Assembly (NCBI GenBank): GCA_002298905.1
Contig: DBMA01000011.1
Location: 681 to 20,023, forward strand
Length of the DNA stretch: 19,343 bases
Reading direction: 5' to 3'
Origin: Mycoplasma sp. UBA710
GTDB lineage: Bacteria > Bacillota_I > Bacilli_A > Mycoplasmatales > Metamycoplasmataceae
Of this stretch, positions 9,420 through 17,807 are shown one piece after another. Below the pieces are notes generated by a model. That model saw nothing but the letters and a program-made list of their open reading frames with translations, did not search any database and was not told where the DNA came from. The stretch's first letter is position 1. Each line of letters starts with the position of its first letter. The position numbers were made by a program, and so were the translations under genes.

Positions 9420-9716
9420 CTAGTTAGCTCCTATCATGTTTCATATTTGATTTGTGCATCAAGATACTATAGCAAAGATAATTACTAAAAATATTATAAA
9501 CACAAATACTAAAAAAAAATATAATCAATTTTTTTTTGACATTGGTCATGTAATTCTTTTAATTTCTTTTAAAAAATTTCTGATTGGATATGCTTTAGAT
9601 TTATTTGGTTCATGAATTACATTATCTTTTTTTTCTTGATCATGATTTTTTTCATCATTATTTATAGTTTCTTCTTTTTTAATTATTTCTTCATGATACT
9701 CTTTATTTTCTTCCAT
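9420..9716 (-). CDS. secE: Preprotein translocase subunit SecE (98 aa)
   Basis: Essential small membrane subunit of the SecYEG translocon. About 45 charged N-terminal residues (Glu/Lys/Asn-rich) precede the SecE signature FLKEIKRITWPM. A single transmembrane segment follows (WLYFFLVFVFIIFLVIIFAIV). The conserved Trp of the signature is a TGA codon, and three more TGA codons follow, so the gene is invisible under the standard code. The start ATG (9714-9716) shares a base with the rpmG stop (TAATG) and has AAGGAA upstream. The stop is TAG at 9420-9422. The order rpmG-secE-nusG is the classic bacterial arrangement. Confidence 0.93.
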
Positions 9717-9856
9717 TATTTTTCTTCCTTATGTATTTTGTGAGAACCGCAATTTTTACAAAATTTATTTTTTACCAAACGCTCTATTGAAGATTTATTT
9801 TCATAATAATTTTTTTTATGACAAACTTCACAAGCTAAAGCAACCTTTTTTTTCAT
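9716..9856 (-). CDS. rpmG: 50S ribosomal protein L33 (46 aa)
   Basis: Large-subunit protein L33. The short ORF begins MKKKVALACEVCHKKNYYE and has two CxxC knuckles, C9/C12 and C33/C36, so it is the zinc-binding (C+) form. The IERLVKNKFCKNCG segment matches the family. Its position directly upstream of secE is conserved in many bacteria. It ends in TAA overlapping the secE ATG by one base. A TATAAT-like -10 lies 17 bases upstream of the start codon. I see no strong Shine-Dalgarno. Confidence 0.9.
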   Translation of the reverse strand: MKKKVALACEVCHKKNYYENKSSIERLVKNKFCKNCGSHKIHKEEK

Positions 9857-9873
9857 AAACTTTTATAGATAAA

Positions 9874-9879
9874 ATTATA
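9874..9879 (-). promoter_or_regulatory. Candidate -10 element for rpmG-secE-nusG-lspA
   Basis: The minus strand reads TATAAT, with predicted transcription start near 9867, about 11 bases before the rpmG ATG. The -35 region (TATTAA at 9897-9902) is poor. It is plausible as the only promoter in the short gap after the NAPRTase gene. Confidence 0.4.
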
Positions 9880-9881
9880 AT

Positions 9882-9898
9882 AAAAAAAATATTTTTTT
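9882..9898. terminator. A8-TA-T7 palindrome, possible weak terminator of the NAPRTase operon
   Basis: An oligo-A/oligo-T near-perfect palindrome lies 12 bases after the stop codon of the NAPRTase gene. It could fold into an A-U hairpin or simply act as a T-run. It overlaps the spacer of the candidate rpmG promoter. Confidence 0.3.
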
Positions 9899-9909
9899 AA
9901 TATTAGTTA

Positions 9910-10941
9910 TTATTTTTTATTTTGATATAGTTTTAATTTTTCATTGTGTCTGTATTTTCGACCCTCTTTAGCTTCTAGTTGGTGATCAATTCTTACTGCA
10001 TCACAAGTATATTGATGATTAATTTTTAAAATATAATCACCTACTCCATAAGCATCAACAGGAGAGTTTAATGATTCAAAATATGCTATTTTTTCAGGAT
10101 TAAATCCTGAAGAAACAATAATTTTAACATGTTTTCCACCATTTTCATCTAAAGCTTTTCTTAGTCTTTTTATTTGTTCAACACAAACACCCTTATATTG
10201 TTCTCTGTCTTTTTCATGGTCAAACATATGATCAATCATATTTTTTGATGTATCTACTCTTACCCCATGTAATTGGGTGCCAAATACTTTTAAAACAGTT
10301 AAAGAATCTTTGATTACATCATTAGAATAATCTACAAGAGCAATCATTTCTTTTTCCTGTGGAAATAATTCTTTATAACAAAGCATTGCTTCTAATAAAT
10401 TTCCTCTAAAATGTTGAATTAAAACATGGGGAATAGAACCAAAAATAACATCAGGATTATTTCGAGAACCCGCCATTGTAGAATGGCCTATAAGTCCACC
10501 TATTTCAACAGCATGACCATCAATTTCTTGATTAATATAATGGTCACCTCGATCACCCATATAAATTACTTGTTTTCCATTAGCAGCTTTTTTGCAATGA
10601 TAGCTATTAGTTGCAATCGAAGTAGAACGAGCTAAAATCCCATCTATTACACCCTCAAAAATACCAAAATCCTGATACTTTCCTTCTAATTCTAAAACAA
10701 CATCTAAATTATTAATTAATGTTCCTTCAGGTAAATATTTAATTTTATATTTAGTAATATCAGTATTTTCTTTCAAAAAATTTAACGCTTCATCAATACC
10801 TGCTAAAATAACATCATTCTGTCTTTGAAAAAATTGCATAGTTACAATAGCATCAGGTTTAAATTTTTTAATAATTTCTTCTGCAATAAAAAAATAATTT
10901 GCAACATATTTACGATTTTTATTTGTTTTTGAAATAGACAT
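9910..10941 (-). CDS. pncB: Nicotinate phosphoribosyltransferase (343 aa)
   Basis: Converts nicotinate and PRPP to nicotinate mononucleotide, the salvage entry to NAD. Matching blocks are EGVIDGILARSTSIATNS (96-113), GDRGDHYI (129-136), GHSTMAGS and HVLIQHFRGN in the centre, GVRVDTS (226-232; family GiRlDsgd, phosphate binding), and SSGFNPEKI...VDAYGVGDYI near the C-terminus (family Sggl...idxfGVG). Length is in the short mollicute/archaeal range. It contains no TGA codon and no Trp. The start ATG has AGGGAG closely upstream, overlapping the end of the ATPase gene 8 bases away, so the two are co-transcribed. Nicotinamide phosphoribosyltransferase is an alternative substrate assignment, but the block pattern favours nicotinate. 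Confidence 0.88.
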   Translation of the reverse strand: MSISKTNKNRKYVANYFFIAEEIIKKFKPDAIVTMQFFQRQNDVILAGIDEALNFLKENTDITKYKIKYLPEGTLINNLDVVLELEGKYQDFGIFEGVIDGILARSTSIATNSYHCKKAANGKQVIYMGDRGDHYINQEIDGHAVEIGGLIGHSTMAGSRNNPDVIFGSIPHVLIQHFRGNLLEAMLCYKELFPQEKEMIALVDYSNDVIKDSLTVLKVFGTQLHGVRVDTSKNMIDHMFDHEKDREQYKGVCVEQIKRLRKALDENGGKHVKIIVSSGFNPEKIAYFESLNSPVDAYGVGDYILKINHQYTCDAVRIDHQLEAKEGRKYRHNEKLKLYQNKK

Positions 10942-10949
10942 ATTCTCCC

Positions 10950-13934
10950 TTAATTTTTAAAACTAAATTTTTTTGGTCTTTTTATTAGTTCAAATCCATT
11001 AATTTTAATTTTATTATCTTTAGCTCATAGCTTTTCAAAATATTTTAATATTTCTAAACAAATAAAAGTTAAAATTCCAAATGCTGTTCCAATTAAATAG
11101 ACACTTATGTCAAAATAATCATTTCTTGTAATATTACCTTTTAGATTGTTAACAGCATCTTCTAAAATATTAGGAGGTAAATCAGCTGTATTTGATAATT
11201 GATAATTAGGATCTTCAACACATATTCAAGTTAATTGAGGTATTGATACTACCAAGATAATTAAGAAAATTGAAATTAAAGAACTTAAATAAATTCATTT
11301 ACATTCATTGAATTTTTGTTTTCAAATTACATTTGATGAACACATAACAATTGATTTTAAAACACCACCAATTGATAAAGTTAGAAATGTTGTAATAATT
11401 CCGTAATTAAATCTTAATAATGGTGCTCCTGTTGAAATTGCTATTTGCACACCCAAAATAAATGAAATAATTGTAAAAACACCATGCAAAATACCATATA
11501 GCATTATTTGACCAATCAATCCTCTTGCAAATATAGATTCATATTTAGATATAGGTCTTTGGTTCATTAAATTAGTTGTGGTGAGTTGGGCCCCTAATGC
11601 AACACCTGGAAACGTTTCAATAATCATATGATGAATTAAAACTAAAATAGTTGTAATAGTTGATTGAAATTTAATATTTTGATTTAATTCATTAGCATAT
11701 TGAATACTATAAGGTTCACGAATTCCTTGTGCTTCTAATTGTTCAGGAGTGATTTTTCCTCATCCTCCAAGATCAAAAATAAAATAAAAAATAATCATTC
11801 CAAAAACAATAGAAAAAATTCCTGTAATGTTTGAAGAAAGCAAGAACTTAGCAATTCTTCTGATGTTTTCATAAATATTTCTTCCTAATTTAACAGCTTC
11901 TACAATTGTTGAAAAATTATCATCCATTAAAATCATATCTGATGCTTGTTTTGATACATCAGTTCCAGTAATCCCCATCGCACAACCAATGTCTGCAGCT
12001 TTTAAAGCTGGAGCATCATTAACTCCATCACCAGTCATTGCAACTACTTGATCTTTTGATTGCCAAGCTTTAACAATTCTAATTTTATTTTCTGGACTAA
12101 CACGAGCATAAACAGAATATTTTTCAATATTATTGAAGAATACTTCATCAGACATTGCATCTAATTCTCTTCCTGTAATAGCTAAATCATTTTCATTATT
12201 AATAATTCCTAATTCTCTTGCAATAGCTTGGGCTGTATTTAAGTGATCTCCAGTAATCATTATTGGTTTAATTCCTGCAGAAATACATTCTTTAATAGAT
12301 ACTTTAACTTCTTCACGAGGAGGATCAATCATTCCAATTAAACCAATAAAATTTAGATCAAATTCATAATCTTCTGGTTTAATATCTTCTAAAATTTTAT
12401 CAGTAGTGATTTCTTTTTGAGCAATTGCTAATACTCTAATTGCTTCATTAGATCATTTATTATAAATCTCTTCAGTTTTTTTGATATCAAAAGATTTACA
12501 TTTTTTAAAGAGCACATCAGGAGCACCTTTTACAATTAATATTTTTTTGTTATTAATAGAATGAATAGAAGACATTAATTTTCTTTCAGAATCAAAAGGA
12601 ATCTCACCAATTCTTTTAAATTCATTTTTTAAATTTAAAATTGAAATTTTATTATTAAAAGCTAATTGTAAAATAGCAATTTCTGTAGGGTCTCCAATTG
12701 CCAACTTACGCTTATTTATATCTGGATTTTCATCAATAACAGCATCTGTACACAAAGATGCTTTAATTAACATTTCTCTTTTATTTTCATTAATGTTAAT
12801 ACTTTCATCCTGATCATTTATAGTTCATAATTTAGTTACTGTCATTTTGTTCATTGTTAATGTTCCTGTTTTATCAGAACAAATAACTGATGTAGAACCT
12901 AAAGTCTCTACTGATGGTAATTTTTTAATTAATGCATGTCTCTTAGTCATTTCTTTAACACCAATTGATAAAATAATAGTTACTATGGCTGTTAATCCTT
13001 CTGGAATTGCAATGGCTGCCAAAGAAATCGCTAATAATAATGATGATTGAATAGCAGCTACAATATTTGGATTATTAATTATATTTTCAATAACAAATAA
13101 AGAAAATAAGAAAGTAATTAATGTTAAAACAATTCCAAAAATTCCTAATCACTTTCCTAGTTTTTGTAATTTTAATTGCAATGGTGATAACATTTGTTGG
13201 CTATCATTTAATAAATTAGCTATTTTACCAATTTCTGTTTTATTACCAATAGCATAAACAATCCCATAACCTTTTCCGTTTAAGACATTAGTTCCTGAAA
13301 AAATTTTATTTTTTTGATCTCCAATAGCATCTGTAGGTTGAGATTTAAAATCAGCATCTTTTAAGACGGCTTCAGATTCTCCAGTTAAAATTGATTCAGA
13401 TACTTTTAAATGACTATCAAAAAACAAAATAGCATCCGCGCTTATTGTATCTCCGGCTTCTACTATAATAACATCACCTAAAACTACCTCTTTTGAAGGT
13501 ATTTGAATAATTTTACCTTCTCTTAATACTTTTGTAGTAGGTGAAGACATTTTCTCTAATTCTTCAATTGCATTAGTGCTTTTTCGTTCTTGGATAGTTC
13601 CAAATAAACCATTAACAATATCAATTGATAACAATACTCCAGCTTCTACATAGGCAATAACATATGTAGGAGTATTTTTAATATTTTCATAAATAGCAAG
13701 AGCTAATCCAATTAATCCAGTTACAAATAAAAGAAGAGACATCATTTCAAATATTAATGTCTTTAAAAAAGAAACAATAAATAATTCTCTTTTAGGTTTT
13801 TTTAAAATATTTAGCCCAAATTTTGATCTTCTTTCTAAAACCTCATTATTAGAAAGACCAAAATCTTTATTAGTTTTCAGGTAGGACTCTATATTTTCAT
13901 CGGATATAGAAATTTGATTTTTTTTCTTTTTCAT
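10950..13934 (-). CDS. Cation-transporting P2-type ATPase (994 aa)
   Basis: Ion pump with all catalytic signatures: actuator TGES (184-187), TM4 PEGL (311-314), phosphorylation site D354 in SDKTGTLT, nucleotide-domain KGAPDVLF, DPPREEVK, MITGDH, and the hinge TGDGVNDAPA with D636 and D640. Order and length fit the Ca-ATPase (SERCA/PacL) group. The ion-binding residues of TM5 and TM6 differ: TM5 reads SSNITG where SERCA has a glutamate, and TM6 has H, I and E where SERCA has N, T and D. A hydrophilic insertion of about 40 residues separates TM5 and TM6. Several TGA codons are Trp. The start ATG (13932-13934) lacks a near Shine-Dalgarno. It leads an operon with NAPRTase. The substrate may be Ca or another cation. 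Confidence 0.92.
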
Positions 13935-14044
13935 AATATTTATTATTTAATAAATATATCATAATCCTTAAAAAATAAAAATTTTTCTTGTTTTATCTCC
14001 CAATTTTTTTTGATTTAAAATAGTCTCAAAAAATATTTTTTTAT

Positions 14045-14063
14045 TTTTTCACAATGTGGAAAA
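14045..14063. promoter_or_regulatory. Inverted pair of DnaA-box-like 9-mers
   Basis: TTTTTCACA (14045-14053), one base, then TGTGGAAAA (14055-14063). The latter is the complement of TTTTCCACA, one mismatch from the DnaA consensus TTATCCACA; the former has two mismatches. Together they form an imperfect palindrome. Confidence 0.45.
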
Positions 14064-14089
14064 TAAAGATTAATTATTGTTATTTTGTA

Positions 14090-14095
14090 TATAAT
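14090..14095 (+). promoter_or_regulatory. Candidate -10 element for dnaB-dnaI
   Basis: TATAAT on the plus strand, located between the DnaA-like boxes. No good -35 lies 17 bases upstream, and the leader would be about 140 nt. An alternative weak pair is TTTATT (14161-14166) with TAAAAT (14184-14189), 17 bases apart. Neither is strong. Confidence 0.25.
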
Positions 14096-14108
14096 TTTCA
14101 ATTCTAAA

Positions 14109-14130
14109 TGTGGAAAAAATATGTAGATAA
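14109..14130 (-). promoter_or_regulatory. Two tandem DnaA-box-like 9-mers
   Basis: TGTGGAAAA (14109-14117) and TGTAGATAA (14122-14130), in the same orientation 13 bases apart. Each is one mismatch from TGTGGATAA, the complement of the DnaA box. They lie 114-135 bases upstream of the dnaB start codon. Confidence 0.45.
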
Positions 14131-14243
14131 GTTATAAAAAAATATAAATTTATTATCTTTTTTTATTCTAAAAAATCTAATTGATAAAATAAGCATATAT
14201 AACTCAAAAATAAGTTGTTTTTAAGATAAATAAAGGAGCTATT

Positions 14244-15194
14244 ATGGACAAAATAGTGTTTTTAGTTGAATCTCCTAACAAGATTTCTAATGATGACCAT
14301 AATAACTTAAGAACTCTTTATTTGCCTATTATTGGAACAAATAGCACCATTATCTATGAAGTATTTGCAGATCTATCTCAAAAAAATGAAGGACAAGTTT
14401 TTGATTTAAATACTTTTTATAAAAAAATGTGTATTGATCCTCTTTTATTCCAAAAATATTTAAACAATTTAGAAGCTGTTGGTTTAATTAATACTTTAGA
14501 AAAAAAAGATGATAACATTAAAATATTTTCTTTACTAAAACCTAATGACATAAATTTATTTGAAAAAAATCCTGTATTGAAAAATCATTTAATTAAAATA
14601 ATTGGTCATGATGAATATGAGAATATTTATCATGCTAGAAAAAAAATTAATTTAAATAAAATAAATTATGTCAATGTTTCTAAAAAATATCAAGATATTT
14701 TTCCGGAATTTTTTAATGAAAATTTGAATGATGATGAAATTCAATATGATACTTTAGAATTAAATATAAAAACATATCAAAATCATGAAGAAAATGTTTT
14801 AAAATTACATTCTACAAATTTTATTAAATATGTTACTAAAAGAAATCCTACAACATATGATATTCAATTAATAAATTCTCTATTAAAATTAGGTTTTTTA
14901 GATAATGCTATTAATTTATTTATTGATTTTTCTATTTTAACTAATAATCAAATTAGTCATGCTTATATTTTAAAAATTGCTCAAGATTTTATAAAAAGAT
15001 CAATTAAATCTTTTTCAGAAGTAAAAAACGAATTACAAAATGTAATAATTTATAAAAATAAAAATATTCAACAAACTAATCAATCATTTTTTAAAAATCA
15101 ATCATTAAATAACAATATTTCAAATGATTATAATCACAATATTCAAAATATTGATGATATTTTTAAAGATGAGGATATTAAAGGAATGTTCTAA
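14244..15194 (+). CDS. dnaB: Replication initiation protein, B. subtilis DnaB-type (316 aa)
   Basis: Primosome protein of the DnaB/DnaD superfamily, which in B. subtilis works with DnaD and DnaI to load the replicative helicase; it is not the helicase itself. The N-terminal ~100 residues look like a winged-helix unit (LRTLYLPIIGTNSTIIYEVF...FDLNTFYKKM...FQKYLNNLEAVGLINTLEK). Residues ~205-270 resemble the DnaD-like helical domain (TYDIQLINSLLKLGFLDNAINLFIDF...YILKIAQDFIKRSIKSFSEV). The tail is Asn/Gln-rich and low in complexity, ending in an acidic DDIFKDEDIKGMF. AAAGGAG lies 5 bases before the ATG. It overlaps the dnaI start by one base, and that pairing strongly supports the call. Overall similarity is low, as is usual for this family. 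Confidence 0.82.
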   Translation: MDKIVFLVESPNKISNDDHNNLRTLYLPIIGTNSTIIYEVFADLSQKNEGQVFDLNTFYKKMCIDPLLFQKYLNNLEAVGLINTLEKKDDNIKIFSLLKPNDINLFEKNPVLKNHLIKIIGHDEYENIYHARKKINLNKINYVNVSKKYQDIFPEFFNENLNDDEIQYDTLELNIKTYQNHEENVLKLHSTNFIKYVTKRNPTTYDIQLINSLLKLGFLDNAINLFIDFSILTNNQISHAYILKIAQDFIKRSIKSFSEVKNELQNVIIYKNKNIQQTNQSFFKNQSLNNNISNDYNHNIQNIDDIFKDEDIKGMF

Positions 15195-16063
15195 TGGAGA
15201 CAAAATTTTTATCATCACTTATCAAGAATAAGCATATTAAAGAAATAATCGAAGAATTAAAATTGAATGAAGATCAAATTTTTTCTGCATATCCTTATTT
15301 TATGAATATTATTGAAGAAAATAAAAATATAGAAAAGTATGAATATATAACCAAAATTAAAATATATGACAAAAAAAATGTTGTAGCTATTTCAGTAATT
15401 AACAATAATGCCAATATTGAAATTAAGAGCAAAAGATTTAATTGATTATATTATCTATCTAATATGAATTACAGTTTAAGATGAGATAATCCTAAAGAAA
15501 GTAATGAAAATAAATTTGACGAAAATATTTTTTATTGAAAAAATAAAAAATTAAAAAATTTTGATCGTCAAAAAATAGCTTTATGGACCGTTTCATTTAC
15601 AAAAAAATTTTTAAAAAAAGAATATCATCAAGGAATTTATATTTATGGTGGTTTCAATACAGGTAAAACTATTTTTCTAAATGCTTTAGCTAACTATGCT
15701 ATCAAAAACAATAGAAGTATCATTTTTTTAACATCATTAGATTTATTAGATTTTCTTTTAAAAAATATTGAAAAAAGCAATGAATTAAATTATGAAATTA
15801 TTAATAAAATGAAAGAAGTAGATTTATTATTGATTGATGATTTGGGACAAGAAAAAATGAATAATTGATTTTTATCTATTATTTATCAAATTCTTGATTA
15901 TCGATTGAAAAATAAAAAAATTTGTTGTTTTACTTCTAATTTTTCTATAAATGATTTAAAAAAACAATGATTTAAAAATAAAGATTTAGAAAAAATCAAA
16001 ATTGAAAAAATTATTAGTAAAATTAATGATTTAACTCAAGAAATTAATTTTGATCCTAAATAA
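15194..16063 (+). CDS. dnaI: Primosomal helicase loader DnaI (289 aa)
   Basis: AAA+ ATPase that loads the replicative helicase, related to DnaC/IstB. The Walker A is GGFNTGKT (152-159) and the Walker B LLLIDDLGQ has D215-D216. Sensor-like FTSNFSINDL follows. The N-terminal ~120 residues contain no cysteine, whereas the B. subtilis DnaI helicase-binding domain carries a zinc site. Several TGA codons are Trp (W84 first), so under the standard code only the first 83 residues appear. The start ATG (15194-15196) shares one base with the dnaB stop, with AAAGGAA upstream. It ends in tandem stop codons TAA TAA at 16061-16066. Confidence 0.9.
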
Positions 16064-16079
16064 TAAGTGTTTTTAAATT

Positions 16080-16105
16080 AGAAAGAGTTTCTCTAGATTA
16101 TTTTT
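16080..16105 (+). terminator. Weak hairpin plus T-run after dnaI
   Basis: AGAAA-GAG-TTTCT gives a 5-bp stem with a 3-base loop (16080-16092). A T-rich run follows at 16100-16105, after an 8-base gap. It is a poor match to an intrinsic terminator, but it is the only candidate in the gap. Confidence 0.3.
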
Positions 16106-16127
16106 ACTAAAGTTATATTATAATAAT

Positions 16128-16156
16128 TTTACAAATTATCTTATTTTATATATAAA
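16128..16156 (+). promoter_or_regulatory. Promoter for the ABC-F gene
   Basis: TTTACA (16128-16133), 17-base spacer, TATAAA (16151-16156). The expected start is near 16163, almost at the AAGGAG Shine-Dalgarno (16162-16167), so the leader would be very short. A TATAAT at 16119-16124 without a good -35 is a possible alternative giving a normal leader. Confidence 0.45.
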
Positions 16157-16173
16157 ATTTTAAGGAGAATTAA

Positions 16174-17784
16174 GTGGTTGAAGTTAGAAATCTTTCTAAA
16201 GTTTTTATAGATAAAAAGCTTTTTCAAGATGTTAATTTAAAATTTACTGAAGGTAATACTTATGGAATAATTGGTGCAAATGGAGCAGGTAAATCTACTT
16301 TTTTAAAAATATTATCTGGAGAAATTGAACCTACTTCAGGAGAAGTTTATGTTGATAAAAATCAAAGAATATCTACTTTAGAACAAGATCATTTTAAATA
16401 TAATGATTATGTTGTTACGGATTTGGTTATCAAAGGTAATGAAGTATTAAGCAAAATTAAAGAAGAAAAAGATGCAATATATATGAATCCCAATTCAGAT
16501 GAAAAAGATTATTCTAGAGCTGCAGATTTAGAAGAATTATTTGGTCAATTAGGTGGATGAAATGCTGAAAATGATGCTCATATTTTATTAAATGGATTAG
16601 GAATTGAAGAAAAAAAATTTAATTTATTAATGAAAGATTTAAAGTCAACTGAAAAAGTTAAAGTATTATTAGCTAAAGCTTTATTTGGTAATCCTGATAT
16701 TTTAATCATGGACGAACCAACTAATCATTTAGATTTGAAATCAATTAAATGATTAATTAATTTTATTAATAATTATGAAAAAATAGTAATTGTGGTTTCT
16801 CATGATAGTGATTTTTTGGATGAAGTTTGCACTAATATTGTAGATATTGATTTTGGAAAAGCTAAAATGTTTACAGGTAATTATAGTTTTTGAAAACAAT
16901 CTTCTCAATTGATGGCTGAATTGCAAAAACAATCAAATTTAAAAAAACAAGAACAAATTGAAAAACTACAAAGTTTTATTGCTCGTTTTTCAGCCAATGC
17001 TTCAAAATCTAAGCAAGCAACTTCTAGAAAAAAAGCATTAGAAAAAATAACATTAGATGAAATTGTTCCCTCAACAAGAAAATATCCTTTTATTAGATTT
17101 GAAATCAATAGAAATACAGGTAAACAAATTTTAGAAGTTAATAAATTGGGATATAAAGATGCTGATGGTAATTATTTATTTAATAATATTTCTTTTAATT
17201 TAAAACCTGGTGATAAATTAGCTATTATTGGTGAAGATGATATTATTAAAACTAAGTTTTTGGAAATATTGGTAGGAAAAGAGAAAAATTATACAGGTAG
17301 TTTTAATTGAGGATCTACAATTAAAATTGAATATTTTCCTTCAAACAATTCAGAATTTTTTCAAAAAAGTTTGCCTATGATAGATTGATTGAGATTATGA
17401 CCTATTGATAATGAACTAGAAGAAAACAAAGATATATCAGACCAAAGAATGAGATCATTTTTAGGGAAAATGCTTTTTAGTGGAGATAGTGTTTTTAAAG
17501 ATGTAACTAAATTATCTGGAGGAGAAAAATCTAGATTAATGTTTTCAAAAATGATGTTAAAAGATTCTAATGTAATCATATTTGATCAACCTTTAGATCA
17601 TTTGGATTCCGAAAGTATTGATGCTGTTATTGAAGCAATAAACAAATATCAATCAGTTGTAATTTTTACAACATATAATAGAGCTTTAATTAAAGAAGCT
17701 AATGTTATTTTAGAAATTAACAGTGATTCTTCATTTATATTTAGAGGTAGTTTAGAAGAATTTGAAGAAAAAATGAATTATTAA
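16174..17784 (+). CDS. ABC-F family ATPase, YkpA/YbiT subgroup (536 aa)
   Basis: Soluble twin-ATPase protein of the ABC-F family, whose members bind the ribosome E-site and affect translation. Overall pattern and the linker SFIARFSANASKSKQATSR resemble YbiT/YkpA. NBD1 has Walker A GANGAGKS (34-41), Walker B IMDEPTNHLD (D180, E181) and an SHD switch, but its signature is DLKSTEK (155-161) instead of LSGGQ. NBD2 has an intact LSGGEK signature (447-452), but Walker A is GEDDIIKT (353-360), the catalytic Glu is Q472 (FDQPLDHLD) and the switch His is Tyr (TYNR, 500-503). So one composite ATP site looks intact and the other degenerate throughout. GTG start, with AAGGAG 6 bases upstream. TGA codons read as Trp join four segments. 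Single-gene unit. Confidence 0.93.
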
Positions 17785-17785
17785 G

Positions 17786-17807
17786 AAATAATATTTAAAT
17801 ATTATTT
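17786..17807. terminator. Bidirectional terminator between ABC-F and CotH genes
   Basis: A perfect 22-bp palindrome with arms AAATAATATTT / AAATATTATTT sits between two converging genes. It begins 2 bases after the ABC-F stop and covers the CotH stop codon (17802-17804). T-rich 3' arms on both strands suit a shared terminator, although the stem is all A-U. Confidence 0.6.

Larger units (their letters stand above)
13935..14243. other. Divergent intergenic region, ATPase / dnaB
   Basis: 309 bases, very AT-rich, between the minus-strand ATPase and plus-strand dnaB. No gene is visible on either strand. It must hold promoters for both operons. The notable content is a set of DnaA-box-like 9-mers between 14045 and 14130 and a TATAAT at 14090-14095. 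No convincing -35/-10 pair for the ATPase gene is seen. Confidence 0.8.

Noticed and set aside
10426..10635. Plus-strand ORF of 69 codons antisense to the NAPRTase gene
   Set aside because: It lies entirely opposite a well-supported conserved enzyme, has no ribosome-binding site and no recognisable protein pattern.
12847..13050. Plus-strand ORF of 67 codons antisense to the P-type ATPase
   Set aside because: It is opposite the PEGL and DKTGTLT region, whose conservation on the minus strand explains the open frame.
4..13934. Apparent pseudogenes or frameshifts: parC, parE, ATPase, permease and others look broken into pieces
   Set aside because: All breaks are in-frame TGA codons at plausible or conserved Trp positions; with UGA as Trp each gene is intact in a single frame.
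13935..14243. Chromosome origin (oriC) in the divergent intergenic region
   Set aside because: DnaA-like boxes are present, but neither dnaA nor dnaN is adjacent and the boxes are few and imperfect; regulation of dnaB-dnaI is the simpler reading.
16905..17579. Minus-strand ORFs antisense to the ABC-F gene (16905-17108 and 17361-17579)
   Set aside because: Both are shadows of the ABC-F coding sequence, without start signals or protein-like features.
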